A DNA stretch of 64,000 nucleotides. It comes from JAGPCH01 sp039810605. GTDB lineage: Bacteria > Bacteroidota > Ignavibacteria > Tepidaquicellales > Tepidaquicellaceae. The notes under the pieces were generated by a model. The model made no database searches, was not told the DNA's origin, and worked only from the letters and a program-made list of their open reading frames with translations. A program made the translations under genes and the position numbers. The DNA lies in NCBI GenBank assembly GCA_039810605.1, contig JBDHXH010000002.1:1-64000 (forward strand). Direction: 5' to 3'. Positions 1-9,028 of this stretch are shown piece after piece; position 1 is the first letter of the stretch; each line of letters starts with the position of its first letter.

Positions 1-1308
1 GTCAATCAACTTTCTTCCAATGCTGCTGTAATAAAATCCAAGCTCTTTCATGTGATTCAGGTCGTATAGGTTTCTTCCGTCAAAAATAACTTTCGACTTC
101 ATCATCTTCTTCACTTTTTCAAAATCGGGAGTTCTGAATACAGACCACTCCGTTGCAATAATCAGAGCATCAGCGTCTTTCAGTGCTTCATAATGATTTT
201 CCGCAAAACTGATTTTGTCGCCGAATGATTTCTTAACATTCTCCATTGCCTCCGGATCATAAGCTGTAACCGCAACTCCGGCATCAAGCAGCTCACGAAT
301 TATATAGAGCGAAGGTGCTTCCCTTATGTCGTCAGTATCAGGCTTGAATGCAAGACCCCAAACAGCAATCTTTTTTCCTTTGAGGTTATTCTTGAAAAAG
401 TTTCTAATTTTCGGAATGATAATTGTCTTCTGATTTTCATTAATACTCATCACAGAATCAAGAATGCTGAAGTCATATCCGATTTCTTTTGCAGACTTAT
501 GCAATGCCTTTACATCTTTCGGAAAACAACTCCCGCCGTATCCTATACCTGGAAACAAAAATCTTTTTCCGATCCTTGAATCATTACCCATTCCGATTCT
601 GACCATATCAACATCCGCTCCAATCTTCTCGCATATATTTGCAATCTCATTCATGAAGGTAATTCTTGTCGCAAGATATGAATTGGCGGCATACTTGGTT
701 AGTTCGGATGAACGCTCATCCATGAAGATAATTGGATTTCCCTGTCGCACAAACGGAGCATAAAGTTCTTCCAGGATTTTTCTTGCTCTTGCAGATCTTG
801 TGCCGATTACAATTCTGTCAGGCTTCATGAAGTCATCAACTGCAAGTCCCTCACGAAGAAATTCAGGATTTGAAACGACATCAAATTCTGCGGATGAATT
901 TTTTGAAATAGCTTCGCGAACCTTTTCCGCAGTTCCTACGGGAACAGTGCTCTTGTTAATTATGATTTTGTAACCCGTAATTATTTTTCCGAGCTGCTCC
1001 GCGACACTAAGTATATAGGAGAGATCGGCAGAACCGTCTTCGCCCGGAGGCGTAGGAAGTGCGAGAAAAATTATGTCGGAATTGTCAACTGCTTCTTTCA
1101 GATCCGTTGTAAATGATAATCTTCCTTCTGACACATTCCTTTCAAAAAAGGTATCAAGATCAGGTTCATAAATAGGCATTACATTTTTTTTCAGCTTCTC
1201 AACTTTCTCTTTATCAATATCTACACAAATGACATTATTCCCGGTGTCAGCAAGACATGTTCCTGTAACAAGACCAACATAGCCGGTCCCAACTATGGCA
1301 AGTTTCAT
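1..1308 (-). CDS. ugd: UDP-glucose 6-dehydrogenase, 3' end cut by window edge
   Basis: Oxidises UDP-glucose to UDP-glucuronate with two NAD+, a cytosolic step that feeds surface polysaccharide. Translated by hand from the minus strand, the start is ATG at 1308-1306. Residues 7-12 are the GTGYVG nucleotide-binding motif, residues near 87 read PTPPGEDGSADL, and the catalytic cysteine is Cys261 in GGSCFPKD. The frame is open for 436 codons to the edge, matching the family's usual 430-450, so only the last residues are missing. It is separated from the WbpA-type dehydrogenase by the SulP gene and is the more Ugd-like of the two. The function is clear from family motifs; the exact sugar substrate is inferred. 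Confidence 0.93.
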   Translation of the reverse strand, partial: MKLAIVGTGYVGLVTGTCLADTGNNVICVDIDKEKVEKLKKNVMPIYEPDLDTFFERNVSEGRLSFTTDLKEAVDNSDIIFLALPTPPGEDGSADLSYILSVAEQLGKIITGYKIIINKSTVPVGTAEKVREAISKNSSAEFDVVSNPEFLREGLAVDDFMKPDRIVIGTRSARARKILEELYAPFVRQGNPIIFMDERSSELTKYAANSYLATRITFMNEIANICEKIGADVDMVRIGMGNDSRIGKRFLFPGIGYGGSCFPKDVKALHKSAKEIGYDFSILDSVMSINENQKTIIIPKIRNFFKNNLKGKKIAVWGLAFKPDTDDIREAPSLYIIRELLDAGVAVTAYDPEAMENVKKSFGDKISFAENHYEALKDADALIIATEWSVFRTPDFEKVKKMMKSKVIFDGRNLYDLNHMKELGFYYSSIGRKLID

Positions 1309-1594
1309 TTATAAAAAATTATTCCTTTCTTTGATTTGTTTTTGAAAATGTAGAATCAGGCGAAGTTTCCGGAGATGCATATCTAAAGCCTAATTTCCTT
1401 GAATTGCTAAATTAACGAATTTATGTGAAATGAATAATCTATAAAAATATACCTATGTTACATCTGTTACATCTGTTGCATCCGGCTATCCCCGAATTAG
1501 AGAGTTCACAAGTTTACACAAGTTTACCTAATCATATTTTTGAATTCATTTCATTGTTGAATATTGATAACTTGATTTTATTTTCTCAAATTCC
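1309..1594. other. Divergent intergenic region between ugd and the SulP gene
   Basis: Non-coding 286 bp between two divergently transcribed genes, so it must hold both promoters. It is AT-rich and carries two adjacent sets of short direct repeats (1456-1482 and 1508-1527). I could not place a convincing -35/-10 pair for either gene. Confidence 0.5.
1456..1527. repeat. Two short tandem repeat sets (9 bp x3 and 10 bp x2)
   Basis: TGTTACATC occurs at 1456-1464 and 1465-1473, with a one-mismatch copy TGTTGCATC at 1474-1482. ACAAGTTTAC then occurs at 1508-1517 and again at 1518-1527. Spacings of 9 and 10 bp are close to one helical turn, so they could be stacked regulator sites on one DNA face. 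This is seen directly; the function is inferred. Confidence 0.6.
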
Positions 1595-3217
1595 GTGAGT
1601 TACAAATTAGAATCCTTAAAGTATGATCTGAAGGGCGGTATAGCGGTTGCTGCTATATCACTGCCGATTGGAGTTGCATATTCGGAACTTCTGGGACTTC
1701 CTCCGGAGTCAGGAATTTATACTGCTGTATTTGCACTGATAGCATATTTCTTCCTGGGGACATCGAGAGAAGTAATTATTGGTCCGGATTCATCAACCGT
1801 TGCTCTTCTTGCATCATCTGTATTTGCCTTAGGTGTCGAAAGCGGGAAGATGAGTTCGCAATTTATATTCCTGACAACAATCACTGCGGGAATGCTTTTT
1901 TTCATAGCGGGAATTCTTCGTCTGGGGTTCATATCAAATTTTCTCTCGCGCCCCATACTTGTTGGATTTCTGAATGGAGTAGGAATTGTTCTGATAATCG
2001 GTCAGCTTCAGAAATTTTCGGGAGTTCCTGTCGCAGATGGAAATTCAATCAATGGTCTGTTTCAATTTTTATCAAACTTGGGATCATTCCACGCTCCAAC
2101 CCTGATTACCGGTTTGATATCATTTGCAGCCATAAATGTTTTCAGAATATACTCACCAAAGGTTCCTTCACAATTGATTGTCATTGTTTTGTCGGTGATG
2201 GCAGTTTCCTTTTTTAATTTAAGTACTTACGGTCTTGCATTTACACCGGAGGTCAGCGGGAGTTTTCCGCTTCCGCTCATTCCGGATCCTCATATTTTCG
2301 GAAAATATTTTTCTAATATTTTTATTGATGCCTCGGCTATATTATTTCTTACTTTCACAAACACTGTGCTGGTAGGGAAGTCGCTTTCGAGAAATAAGAA
2401 GGAATATAATCCAGATAAAGAATTTTATGCTCTCGGAGTCGCGGATTTAGTTTGCGGAATCTTCAAAGGATTTCCCGCGAGCGGTTCCAGTTCCAGAACA
2501 GTACTGAACATAATCTCGGGTGGCGTGACAAAATATTCGATGCTGCTTGCGGCCGTAATCATGGTGCTGGTAGTTACCTTTTTCTCGCAACAGTTTTCAA
2601 TGATACCTGCTGCGGTCTTTGCCGCCATAATTATTGATTCAGGCTTATCAATCGTTCGGCTGAAGGAATTTATGGAGATAAATGAATTCAGCAAACAGGA
2701 GTTTTACATCTCGCTGCTCTGCCTGATTGGCGTGTTGATCATAGGGGTGCTTGACGGAATATTGATTGCCATTATAGCTTCATTTGTCGTATTGATTAAA
2801 AAGACTTCCCGCCCCGGTGAGTATGAACTGGTTTACGATTCTGAATCGAACCATCTGCGGGAGATCAATGATGAAAATAAATCATCAATCAGAAAGGATA
2901 TTTTGCTTTACAGATTTAATTCGGCAATGCTCTTCTTTAACTCTGATTTTTTTATCGAAAGACTGAATGCAAGAACATCTGAAAGAGCAGATGTCAAACG
3001 AATAATAATAGATGCAACACCCGTCAACTATATTGACTTAACGTCCCGGAATAATTTAATTGAACTTATTTGCGAGTATGCGGATAGGGGAATTAAAATA
3101 GTTTTTGTAAATGCCGATAAAATTTTTCGAGATAGGTTTTTGCCGAAGCTCGAAGAAAAAAACCTTGATGTAAATATTTTTTTCGATGATATCAGAACTG
3201 CTATGAATTTGGTCTGA
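1595..3217 (+). CDS. SulP-family inorganic anion transporter with C-terminal STAS domain
   Basis: Inner-membrane secondary transporter of the SulP (SLC26) family, whose members move sulfate, bicarbonate or similar anions. The first ~400 residues are a series of hydrophobic helices with the family's early region (PIGVAYSELLGLPPESGIYT) and a GPDSSTVAL stretch. The last ~110 residues form a STAS domain containing IIIDATPVNYIDLTS. At 540 aa it has normal length. The start is GTG at 1595 with a poor ribosome site. It lies alone between minus-strand sugar genes. The substrate is not visible from sequence. Sulfate would suit the sulfotransferase at 47786, but bicarbonate is equally possible. Confidence 0.88.
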   Translation: MSYKLESLKYDLKGGIAVAAISLPIGVAYSELLGLPPESGIYTAVFALIAYFFLGTSREVIIGPDSSTVALLASSVFALGVESGKMSSQFIFLTTITAGMLFFIAGILRLGFISNFLSRPILVGFLNGVGIVLIIGQLQKFSGVPVADGNSINGLFQFLSNLGSFHAPTLITGLISFAAINVFRIYSPKVPSQLIVIVLSVMAVSFFNLSTYGLAFTPEVSGSFPLPLIPDPHIFGKYFSNIFIDASAILFLTFTNTVLVGKSLSRNKKEYNPDKEFYALGVADLVCGIFKGFPASGSSSRTVLNIISGGVTKYSMLLAAVIMVLVVTFFSQQFSMIPAAVFAAIIIDSGLSIVRLKEFMEINEFSKQEFYISLLCLIGVLIIGVLDGILIAIIASFVVLIKKTSRPGEYELVYDSESNHLREINDENKSSIRKDILLYRFNSAMLFFNSDFFIERLNARTSERADVKRIIIDATPVNYIDLTSRNNLIELICEYADRGIKIVFVNADKIFRDRFLPKLEEKNLDVNIFFDDIRTAMNLV

Positions 3218-3269
3218 TGACCGGGAATGCAATTTCATTAGCATAACGGATTTCACGCAAGATGCGAAT

Positions 3270-3851
3270 TCATTGAACTTCAGTTACCGTACCATTTTCA
3301 AACCTGTACTTCTTGCCTGACTTTTCACAGAATGCAAATCCATCCTTATCAAACGTCAGTCTTTTTCCTGCTTCGCTTACCCAGCCGACTACTTTTCCGG
3401 GATTGCCAATGACAAGAGCATAATCAGGAACATCTTTTGTTACAACCGTTCCCGCTCCAATGAGACAATGCTTGCCGAGTGTTGTGCCGCAAACAATAGT
3501 TGCATTTGCACCAATGGATGCGCCTTCTCTTACAAGAGTCTTCGAATAAAACTCTGCGCCTCTTTGCGGATATTTGCACTTCGGAAGAATTATGTTTGTA
3601 AAAACCATCGAAGGTCCGCAGAATACATAATCTTCAAGCGTCACACCCTCATATACCGAAACATTGTTCTGTATCTTACAGAAGTTACCGATCGTTACAT
3701 TGTTCGCAACATTCACGTTCTGTCCAAGTGTGCAGTTCTTTCCTATCTTTGAACCGGGTTGTATGTGTGAGAAATGCCATATTGATGTGCCATCTCCTAT
3801 TTCTATGTTGTCATCAACTACCGCAGTGGGATGTACCTTGTAATTTGCCAT
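3270..3851 (-). CDS. WbpD/WlbB-like sugar-nucleotide N-acetyltransferase
   Basis: Left-handed beta-helix acetyltransferase, 193 aa (WbpD is about the same length). It starts MANYKVHPTAVVDD and has hexapeptide repeats through residues ~10-150, for example IGDGTSIWHF, IGKNCTLGQN, IGANATIVCG and IGAGTVVTKD. In the Wbp pathway this enzyme acetylates the 3-amino group of UDP-2-acetamido-3-amino-uronate in the cytosol. The C-terminal tail has a short FCEKSGKKY segment, as in WbpD homologues. It follows the WbpB-like gene by 20 bp and the WbpA-like gene beyond it, which supports this assignment over serine or maltose acetyltransferase. The specific substrate is inferred from neighbours. Confidence 0.85.
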   Translation of the reverse strand: MANYKVHPTAVVDDNIEIGDGTSIWHFSHIQPGSKIGKNCTLGQNVNVANNVTIGNFCKIQNNVSVYEGVTLEDYVFCGPSMVFTNIILPKCKYPQRGAEFYSKTLVREGASIGANATIVCGTTLGKHCLIGAGTVVTKDVPDYALVIGNPGKVVGWVSEAGKRLTFDKDGFAFCEKSGKKYRFENGTVTEVQ

Positions 3852-3871
3852 TTTGTATTAAGATTCTTTTT

Positions 3872-4855
3872 TTATTCAGATAAATTAACATCAATCTTGT
3901 CCTGCGCGCGTTCAAGAGTTTCTAAAACTTCAATTGCATTTCTTCCGTCTGAACGCGGAGTTCTGTGATTTATCACACATTCGGCGAAGTGCTGCTGTTC
4001 AATCTCGAGCGGGGATGTCTTTTCAAATTCAATATTTTCAAAATCATTATCCTTCTTGACAGGTACCCCGTCAACAATCTCAAATCCTTTTTTATAAAAC
4101 TTCAATTTATTTTCAGGCAGCGAGTCTTCAAATACCATCATTGATTTATCTCCAATCACCACGAGTCTTTGCTCCTTGAAAGGATGCAGCCAGCTTACAT
4201 ACACGTGCGCATGCACATTGTTGTTGAATCTAAGATATGAGAGTGTGGTGTCCTGAATATTTTCCTGCAGAAAAACCGCTCCGCTTGCTTTCACATATAC
4301 CGGAACTTCACCTGTAAAATACTGAATGACGGAAATATCATGCGGAGCAAAACTCCAGAGAATGTTTTCCTCCGTCCGTATAGTTCCGAGATTGAGTCTG
4401 TTGCTGTAAATATACTGAAGCTTGCCGAGTTTTCCTGTGTCGAGAAATTCCTTTATTTTCAGAATTGCAGGATGATACAGGAGCAGATGCCCTACCATTA
4501 ATATCAAGTCTCTTTCGCTTGCAATATCGAGAAGAATCTTTGCATCTTCCGAGTTAAGAGTAATTGGTTTTTCGACGAGAACATTTTTCCCGTTTTCAAG
4601 CAGCTCCTTTGTTATTTCAAAATGCGTCTCTGCTCCGGTTGAAACAATCACGGCATTGACTTCCTTTTCTCTTATAATGTCAGAAATGTCAGTTGTAAAT
4701 TTTATGCTTTCGGAAATCTGCCTGACATCCTTTTCCCGGGAAGGATTGCTGTCGCAGCAAATCAATAAGTCATTTCCGAAAATTTTATGTGCAGTACGGA
4801 CATGATTCATTCCCCATTTACCGCAGCCTGCTATCGCCAGTTTAAAATCAGTCAT
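3872..4855 (-). CDS. Gfo/Idh/MocA oxidoreductase, WbpB/WlbA-like
   Basis: NAD-dependent sugar dehydrogenase, 327 aa. A Rossmann motif (AGCGKWG) is near residue 10, the EKPIT motif near residue 95 carries the catalytic lysine, and a Gfo/Idh C-terminal domain follows. Set between WbpA-like and WbpD-like genes, it most likely oxidises C3 of UDP-GlcNAc-uronate, giving the 3-keto sugar for transamination. The WbpE-type aminotransferase expected next in the pathway is not in this block. Start at ATG 4855. Family certain; exact reaction inferred. Confidence 0.83.
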   Translation of the reverse strand: MTDFKLAIAGCGKWGMNHVRTAHKIFGNDLLICCDSNPSREKDVRQISESIKFTTDISDIIREKEVNAVIVSTGAETHFEITKELLENGKNVLVEKPITLNSEDAKILLDIASERDLILMVGHLLLYHPAILKIKEFLDTGKLGKLQYIYSNRLNLGTIRTEENILWSFAPHDISVIQYFTGEVPVYVKASGAVFLQENIQDTTLSYLRFNNNVHAHVYVSWLHPFKEQRLVVIGDKSMMVFEDSLPENKLKFYKKGFEIVDGVPVKKDNDFENIEFEKTSPLEIEQQHFAECVINHRTPRSDGRNAIEVLETLERAQDKIDVNLSE

Positions 4856-4934
4856 TTATTATTCGCAAAAGATTTCTTTTAAAAATAAACAGAGCAAACC
4901 ATTTTCGTGTCAGTGCATGTTTTGAAAATCTGAA

Positions 4935-6242
4935 TCAGGCTTTGAATAATTTTTTGCCTTTGAATTTTTTGAATGCATTCCTTGTATCTACAATAATGCG
5001 CGCGCTGTTAAATATGAGCTCGTAGTCATAGTAACTGTGATCCGTGGAAAGCAGCACCAGGTCATACTTTGAAATGTTCTTCTTCGTAAGTGGCACCGAC
5101 TTCTTTTTGAACTCATACTTGCGAAGTCTCGGGATTGAAGTTACGTACTCATCATTGTAATCCACGATAGCGCCTTCATCCTGCAGAAGCTCGATAAGTT
5201 TCAGAGATGGTGACTCCCGCAGATCATCAATGTCTTTCTTGTATGCAAGACCGAGTAAGAGAATCTTGGCGCCTTTGAGACACTTCTTGTTTTCATTCAA
5301 TGCATGATAAACTTTGTTAACCACATATTCCGGCATTGCCGTATTGATCTCGCCCGCAAGCTCGATGAACTTGGTCGAAATTTCATATTCCCTTGCCTTC
5401 CATGTGAGGTAAAAAGGATCAATGGGTATGCAATGTCCGCCGAGTCCCGGTCCCGGATAAAAAGGAGTAAAGCCGAAAGGCTTTGTTGAAGCTGCTTCAA
5501 TTACTTCCCAAATATCAATTCCCATTTTATCAAAAACCATTTTCAACTCATTTACCAGCGCAATGTTTATTGACCTGAAAATATTTTCAAGGAGCTTTGC
5601 AGATTCCGCGGCTTTGGTCGAAGAAACAGGGACAACTTTAGTGATTACTTTTTCATAAATCAGCCGTCCGATTTCTCTGCATTGCGGAGTAACACCGCCG
5701 AGTACTTTCGGGATTGTCGCAGTGGAATATTTCTGATTGTTCGGGTCTTCTCTTTCGGGAGAAAAGCAAAGATAAAAATCTTTTCCAACTTTCAATCCTT
5801 TGGATTCAAAAATCTTAAGAAGTATTTCATCTGTAGTCCCGGGATAAGTCGTGCTTTCAAGTGAAACGAACTGACCTTTCCTCAAATGCTTTCCGATAGT
5901 TTCAGCCGTTGTGATCACATAGCTCATATCGGGCTCTCTGTTATGATTCAGCGGTGTGGGCACGCAGACAATTACAGCATCGGCTTTTGGTAGCTTCGTA
6001 AAATCGGTTGTTGCATCAAGCTTTTTCTTTTCGACTGCTGATTTGATTTTTGCAGAAGGAATATGATTTATGTAGGACTTTCTTTCGGTAATGAGTTTCC
6101 TGATTTTTGATTCATCGAGATCGAATCCTATTACCTTGATTCCTTTATTTGCAAACTCAAGAGCAAGAGGAAGCCCGACATAGCCAAGACCGATTATTCC
6201 CACGGTAAAATTATTTGCGATTACTTTTTCTTTTAAATTCAA
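4935..6242 (-). CDS. UDP-N-acetylglucosamine 6-dehydrogenase, WbpA-type
   Basis: Nucleotide-sugar dehydrogenase, 435 aa, which oxidises C6 of a UDP-HexNAc to the uronate. The Rossmann motif reads GLGYVGLPLA near residue 17. Cys271 in GGHCIPIDPF is the thioester cysteine, and the C-terminal domain contains LGLAYKKDIDDLRESPS. The GHC form of the cysteine motif and the length match the WbpA/WecC branch rather than Ugd. Together with the next two genes it suggests UDP-GlcNAc(3NAc)A or the ManNAc3NAcA epimer. It is read from the Wzc-like gene upstream, with a 67-bp gap. Confidence 0.87.
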   Translation of the reverse strand: MNLKEKVIANNFTVGIIGLGYVGLPLALEFANKGIKVIGFDLDESKIRKLITERKSYINHIPSAKIKSAVEKKKLDATTDFTKLPKADAVIVCVPTPLNHNREPDMSYVITTAETIGKHLRKGQFVSLESTTYPGTTDEILLKIFESKGLKVGKDFYLCFSPEREDPNNQKYSTATIPKVLGGVTPQCREIGRLIYEKVITKVVPVSSTKAAESAKLLENIFRSINIALVNELKMVFDKMGIDIWEVIEAASTKPFGFTPFYPGPGLGGHCIPIDPFYLTWKAREYEISTKFIELAGEINTAMPEYVVNKVYHALNENKKCLKGAKILLLGLAYKKDIDDLRESPSLKLIELLQDEGAIVDYNDEYVTSIPRLRKYEFKKKSVPLTKKNISKYDLVLLSTDHSYYDYELIFNSARIIVDTRNAFKKFKGKKLFKA

Positions 6243-6309
6243 ATACGTCCTTTCAGTAGATTGTTGATTTATTTTTTAAACAATTAGTAAAAATTCAGTT
6301 CTAAAATAT

Positions 6310-8598
6310 TTATGAACTTGTATCAAGCTGTTTTGATGACACGCTACCGTTGGTTTTAGTTCTGTCATCCGGATGAGTGTAGTAGTAATAATAATTGTAA
6401 TAATAACCATAAGCGCTTTTGTAGCTGAAATTATTAAACACTACTCCGAGAAAATTGTGGGCATCAATGCTTATCAGCTTTTCGCAAGTCCTGAAGAAGA
6501 CATCGTCAGGAGTTTTGCCTGCCCGCAACACGAGAATTGTTCCGTCGGAAATTCTAAACAAGATTTCCGCATCGGTAACAGATATGAAAGGAGGAGAATC
6601 GATTATTATGAAATCATATTTTGCTTTCATCTTGTCAATGAAAGATTTCATCTGTTTAGATCCCAACAGTTCAGAGGGATTGGGCGGAATAGTTCCGCTT
6701 GTGATTACCTCAAGATTAGGAATCCTTGTCTGTCTTGTAATTTCCTCAAGCGTAGCATTTGTAAATAAATAGTCACTCAATCCGGGATACCGGTCTATCT
6801 CAAATATGTTATGTACTCTCGGCTTTCTAAGATCACAATCAAGCAGTAAAACTTTTTTATCCATCTGCGCAAGACTACCTGCGAGGTTAACGGATATCGT
6901 CGTCTTGCCTTCTGCGGGAACCGAACTCGTAAACAGTATTGTCTTAATTGGTGTCTCCTCAAGTTTTGCATACTGAACCCTTGTTCTCAACGCCTTGAAA
7001 GCTTCCGAAGGCGGAGACTTCGGCTTGTTTGCCACAATAAACTCGGATCCGGGTCCCCCTTTCAGATCATCAATTGCAGGTATCCATGACAATACGCTGA
7101 ATCCTTTGTTCTCTATTTCATCAGGGCTCTTTACGGTATGGTCAAAATAATTTCTTGCAAAAGCAAATCCAACGCTCATGGCAAGACCAAGCAGCACTCC
7201 CATAAATATAATAAGCATTCTGTTTGGCTTCGAAGGCTTCGATGCAAGAATTCCCGGAGCTATGACAAGGACTGTTCCAAGTTTTATGCGTTCATTTATT
7301 TTTGCTTCCTGATATTTTTCCTCGAGTATTAAATAAAGTTTCTCCGTCGCTTTTCTGTTACGTTCAAGCTTTGCATACTCTATGCTTTGGGATGGAAGTT
7401 TGGAAAACTGTTCTTCGTATTTTCCGAGCATGCCCGAAAGAGTGTTGACCTTTGTGCTGTATGACTGTACACCAACTTCTGCTTCAATCAGTTTCTGTGC
7501 AATTTCTCTTCTCTCTTCCGGCGTGCTGGAATACAAACTCGACTCCAGTACTTTGAATTTCTCATCAAGCGTTTGTCTTAAAGGTTCAATCTTCTTGTTA
7601 TATTCGGCAATCGTTTTTTCCTTAAGCTTACTGTCCTGCGGAATGGAGGACTCGATGTCCCGCTTTGATTCGAGATCTGCTATCTTTGACTGAATTTCAT
7701 TAATGTATAGTTCATCAACTTTTCCCTTAAGATAACTGACAAGTGTAGGGTCAATTTTCTTAAGTTCTTCATTAAGACTGCTGTATTCTTTTTCACGAGT
7801 CTGAAGCTCAATGCTGGCAGCATTCTTCTCCGCTTCAAGTTGTGAAATGTTTTCAACAAGATTTTTCACCTGTGCATCAAGCAAAATCAAACCGCCGCTC
7901 TGCTGATATTTTTCAAGATCATTTTCTGCTTTTACAAGTTCATTGAACTTGTTTTCCTTCTCTTCTTTCAGATATCTCGTAAGTGTTGTAAGCTCCTCTC
8001 TTGAAAGATCAAGACTGAAAATCTGATAAACCCGTGAATAAAGATTTGCAATCAGCATAGCTTCATATTTCGCAGGGCTTTCTGCAACAATATCAACAAT
8101 ATCCAGTCCACGCTTCTGGTCAATTTTGACAATGCTGGAAAGTAAATCGGCAAGCGAGCTTTCCGAAACCAGCTCGTTCTTTTCTTCACCGGAATGATTG
8201 AAGATATAATAAAACTTTTCCCTGTCCTGCGTCAACCTGAATGTATCAAGGAGATTGCTTGCTACGCTTTCACGTATCTTGTAACTTTTTAAAACTTCAA
8301 TTTCGTTTGAGATATATCTGTCGGTTATGAAATCCTGAAACTCGGGAATAAGGCTTGATGTGAGCACGCTTCCCTGCGGTCTGTTGATTTTAATCGTAGC
8401 AGTGGATTTGTAAATGTCTTTGGCATACAGGACATATATTACCGTAACTATAATACTTAACAGCGTGATTACTAACATAGGAATTACGTTCAGCCGCAGA
8501 ATATTGACGTAATTTTTTAAGTTATCCTTTGAAGTATTCACATCGGGGGAGCCGTTCTTTGAGACGTGCGTAATACCGTTAAGGCTTGGTTTATTCAT
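6310..8598 (-). CDS. Wzc-like polysaccharide co-polymerase and BY-type tyrosine kinase (copy 1)
   Basis: Inner-membrane protein that controls chain length or export through cycles of tyrosine phosphorylation. Order: cytoplasmic tail, first membrane helix ~38-58, Wzz-type periplasmic domain with long coiled coils (~200-430), second membrane helix ~458-478, then a cytoplasmic kinase. Kinase motifs are Walker A with Lys565 (AEGKTTIS), Walker A' (LLLDCDLRKP) and Walker B (FIIIDSPPF). The C-terminus has the tyrosine cluster YGYYYNYYYYY, the usual autophosphorylation site. At 762 aa it is full length. It is the first gene of the minus block and a paralogue of the gene at 11981; the kinase halves are very similar and the periplasmic halves less so. 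Confidence 0.92.
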   Translation of the reverse strand: MNKPSLNGITHVSKNGSPDVNTSKDNLKNYVNILRLNVIPMLVITLLSIIVTVIYVLYAKDIYKSTATIKINRPQGSVLTSSLIPEFQDFITDRYISNEIEVLKSYKIRESVASNLLDTFRLTQDREKFYYIFNHSGEEKNELVSESSLADLLSSIVKIDQKRGLDIVDIVAESPAKYEAMLIANLYSRVYQIFSLDLSREELTTLTRYLKEEKENKFNELVKAENDLEKYQQSGGLILLDAQVKNLVENISQLEAEKNAASIELQTREKEYSSLNEELKKIDPTLVSYLKGKVDELYINEIQSKIADLESKRDIESSIPQDSKLKEKTIAEYNKKIEPLRQTLDEKFKVLESSLYSSTPEERREIAQKLIEAEVGVQSYSTKVNTLSGMLGKYEEQFSKLPSQSIEYAKLERNRKATEKLYLILEEKYQEAKINERIKLGTVLVIAPGILASKPSKPNRMLIIFMGVLLGLAMSVGFAFARNYFDHTVKSPDEIENKGFSVLSWIPAIDDLKGGPGSEFIVANKPKSPPSEAFKALRTRVQYAKLEETPIKTILFTSSVPAEGKTTISVNLAGSLAQMDKKVLLLDCDLRKPRVHNIFEIDRYPGLSDYLFTNATLEEITRQTRIPNLEVITSGTIPPNPSELLGSKQMKSFIDKMKAKYDFIIIDSPPFISVTDAEILFRISDGTILVLRAGKTPDDVFFRTCEKLISIDAHNFLGVVFNNFSYKSAYGYYYNYYYYYTHPDDRTKTNGSVSSKQLDTSS

Positions 8599-8695
8599 TT
8601 CTCCGGAGATTAATTAAAGTTACAGTAGAATAATTCTTCGATGCAGTGAAATTTGTTCAACGAATATCATGAATTTTTATAGGTTGAAAATAAAA

Positions 8696-8722
8696 AACTA
8701 AATAATTCATAATTATTTAGTT
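8696..8722. repeat. Perfect 12-bp inverted repeat with 3-bp spacer
   Basis: The left arm AACTAAATAATT (8696-8707) and the right arm AATTATTTAGTT (8711-8722) are exact reverse complements around CAT. The site lies 98 bp upstream of the Wzc-like start at 8598 and 307 bp before the start at 9029. Its symmetry suits a dimeric repressor or activator operator. As RNA it would be a weak A/U hairpin without a GC core, so a terminator is less likely. Confidence 0.7.
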
Positions 8723-8968
8723 AATCAGTGGAATTTTTCAGTTTTTCGCAACAAAGATATATCGTTTAATTTATTATTTCAACTTAATTAGATTTACTTT
8801 CCAATACCCGCCAATACGCTTGCATGATTTTAATTTTAAATGATTTTAAAGATTTTCAATAATTTTCAATAATGCGTCAAAATATATTTCCTTGACAATG
8901 TTGTAAGTTATCATTCGGAAAAATTGTGGTATTATTTGAGTCTAAGAAAGTTCAGACTTTTATTTATT

Positions 8969-8997
8969 TTGATTTTTTTTTATGTTTATGCGATAAT
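8969..8997 (+). promoter_or_regulatory. Sigma70-like extended -10 promoter of the plus-strand operon
   Basis: TTGATT at 8969-8974, a 17-bp spacer, then GATAAT at 8992-8997, preceded by TGC (8989-8991), which is an extended -10 element. Transcription would begin near 9004, leaving a leader of about 25 nt before the TTG start at 9029. An AAGG ribosome site lies at 9021-9024. The consensus Bacteroidetes TAnnTTTG element was not found, so assignment depends on which sigma factor the host uses. Confidence 0.45.
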
Positions 8998-9028
8998 TTT
9001 GAATTCATATCTCTTATAATAAGGTTAG

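Larger units (their letters stand above)
8599..9028. promoter_or_regulatory. Divergent control region of the two polysaccharide blocks
   Basis: 430 bp without genes between the minus-strand Wzc operon and the long plus-strand operon. It is very AT-rich. It contains a perfect palindrome (8696-8722) nearer the minus-strand gene and an extended -10 promoter (8969-8997) just before the plus-strand operon. A TTGACA hexamer at 8892-8897 has no good -10 partner at 16-18 bp. No other structure was recognised. Confidence 0.65.

Noticed and set aside
3218..3269. Bidirectional terminator between the convergent SulP and WbpD-like genes
   Set aside because: Only short imperfect inverted repeats without a T-run are seen, so no terminator is called.
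8892..8937. Promoter based on TTGACA at 8892-8897
   Set aside because: No acceptable -10 hexamer occurs 16-18 bp downstream; the pair at 8969-8997 is much better.
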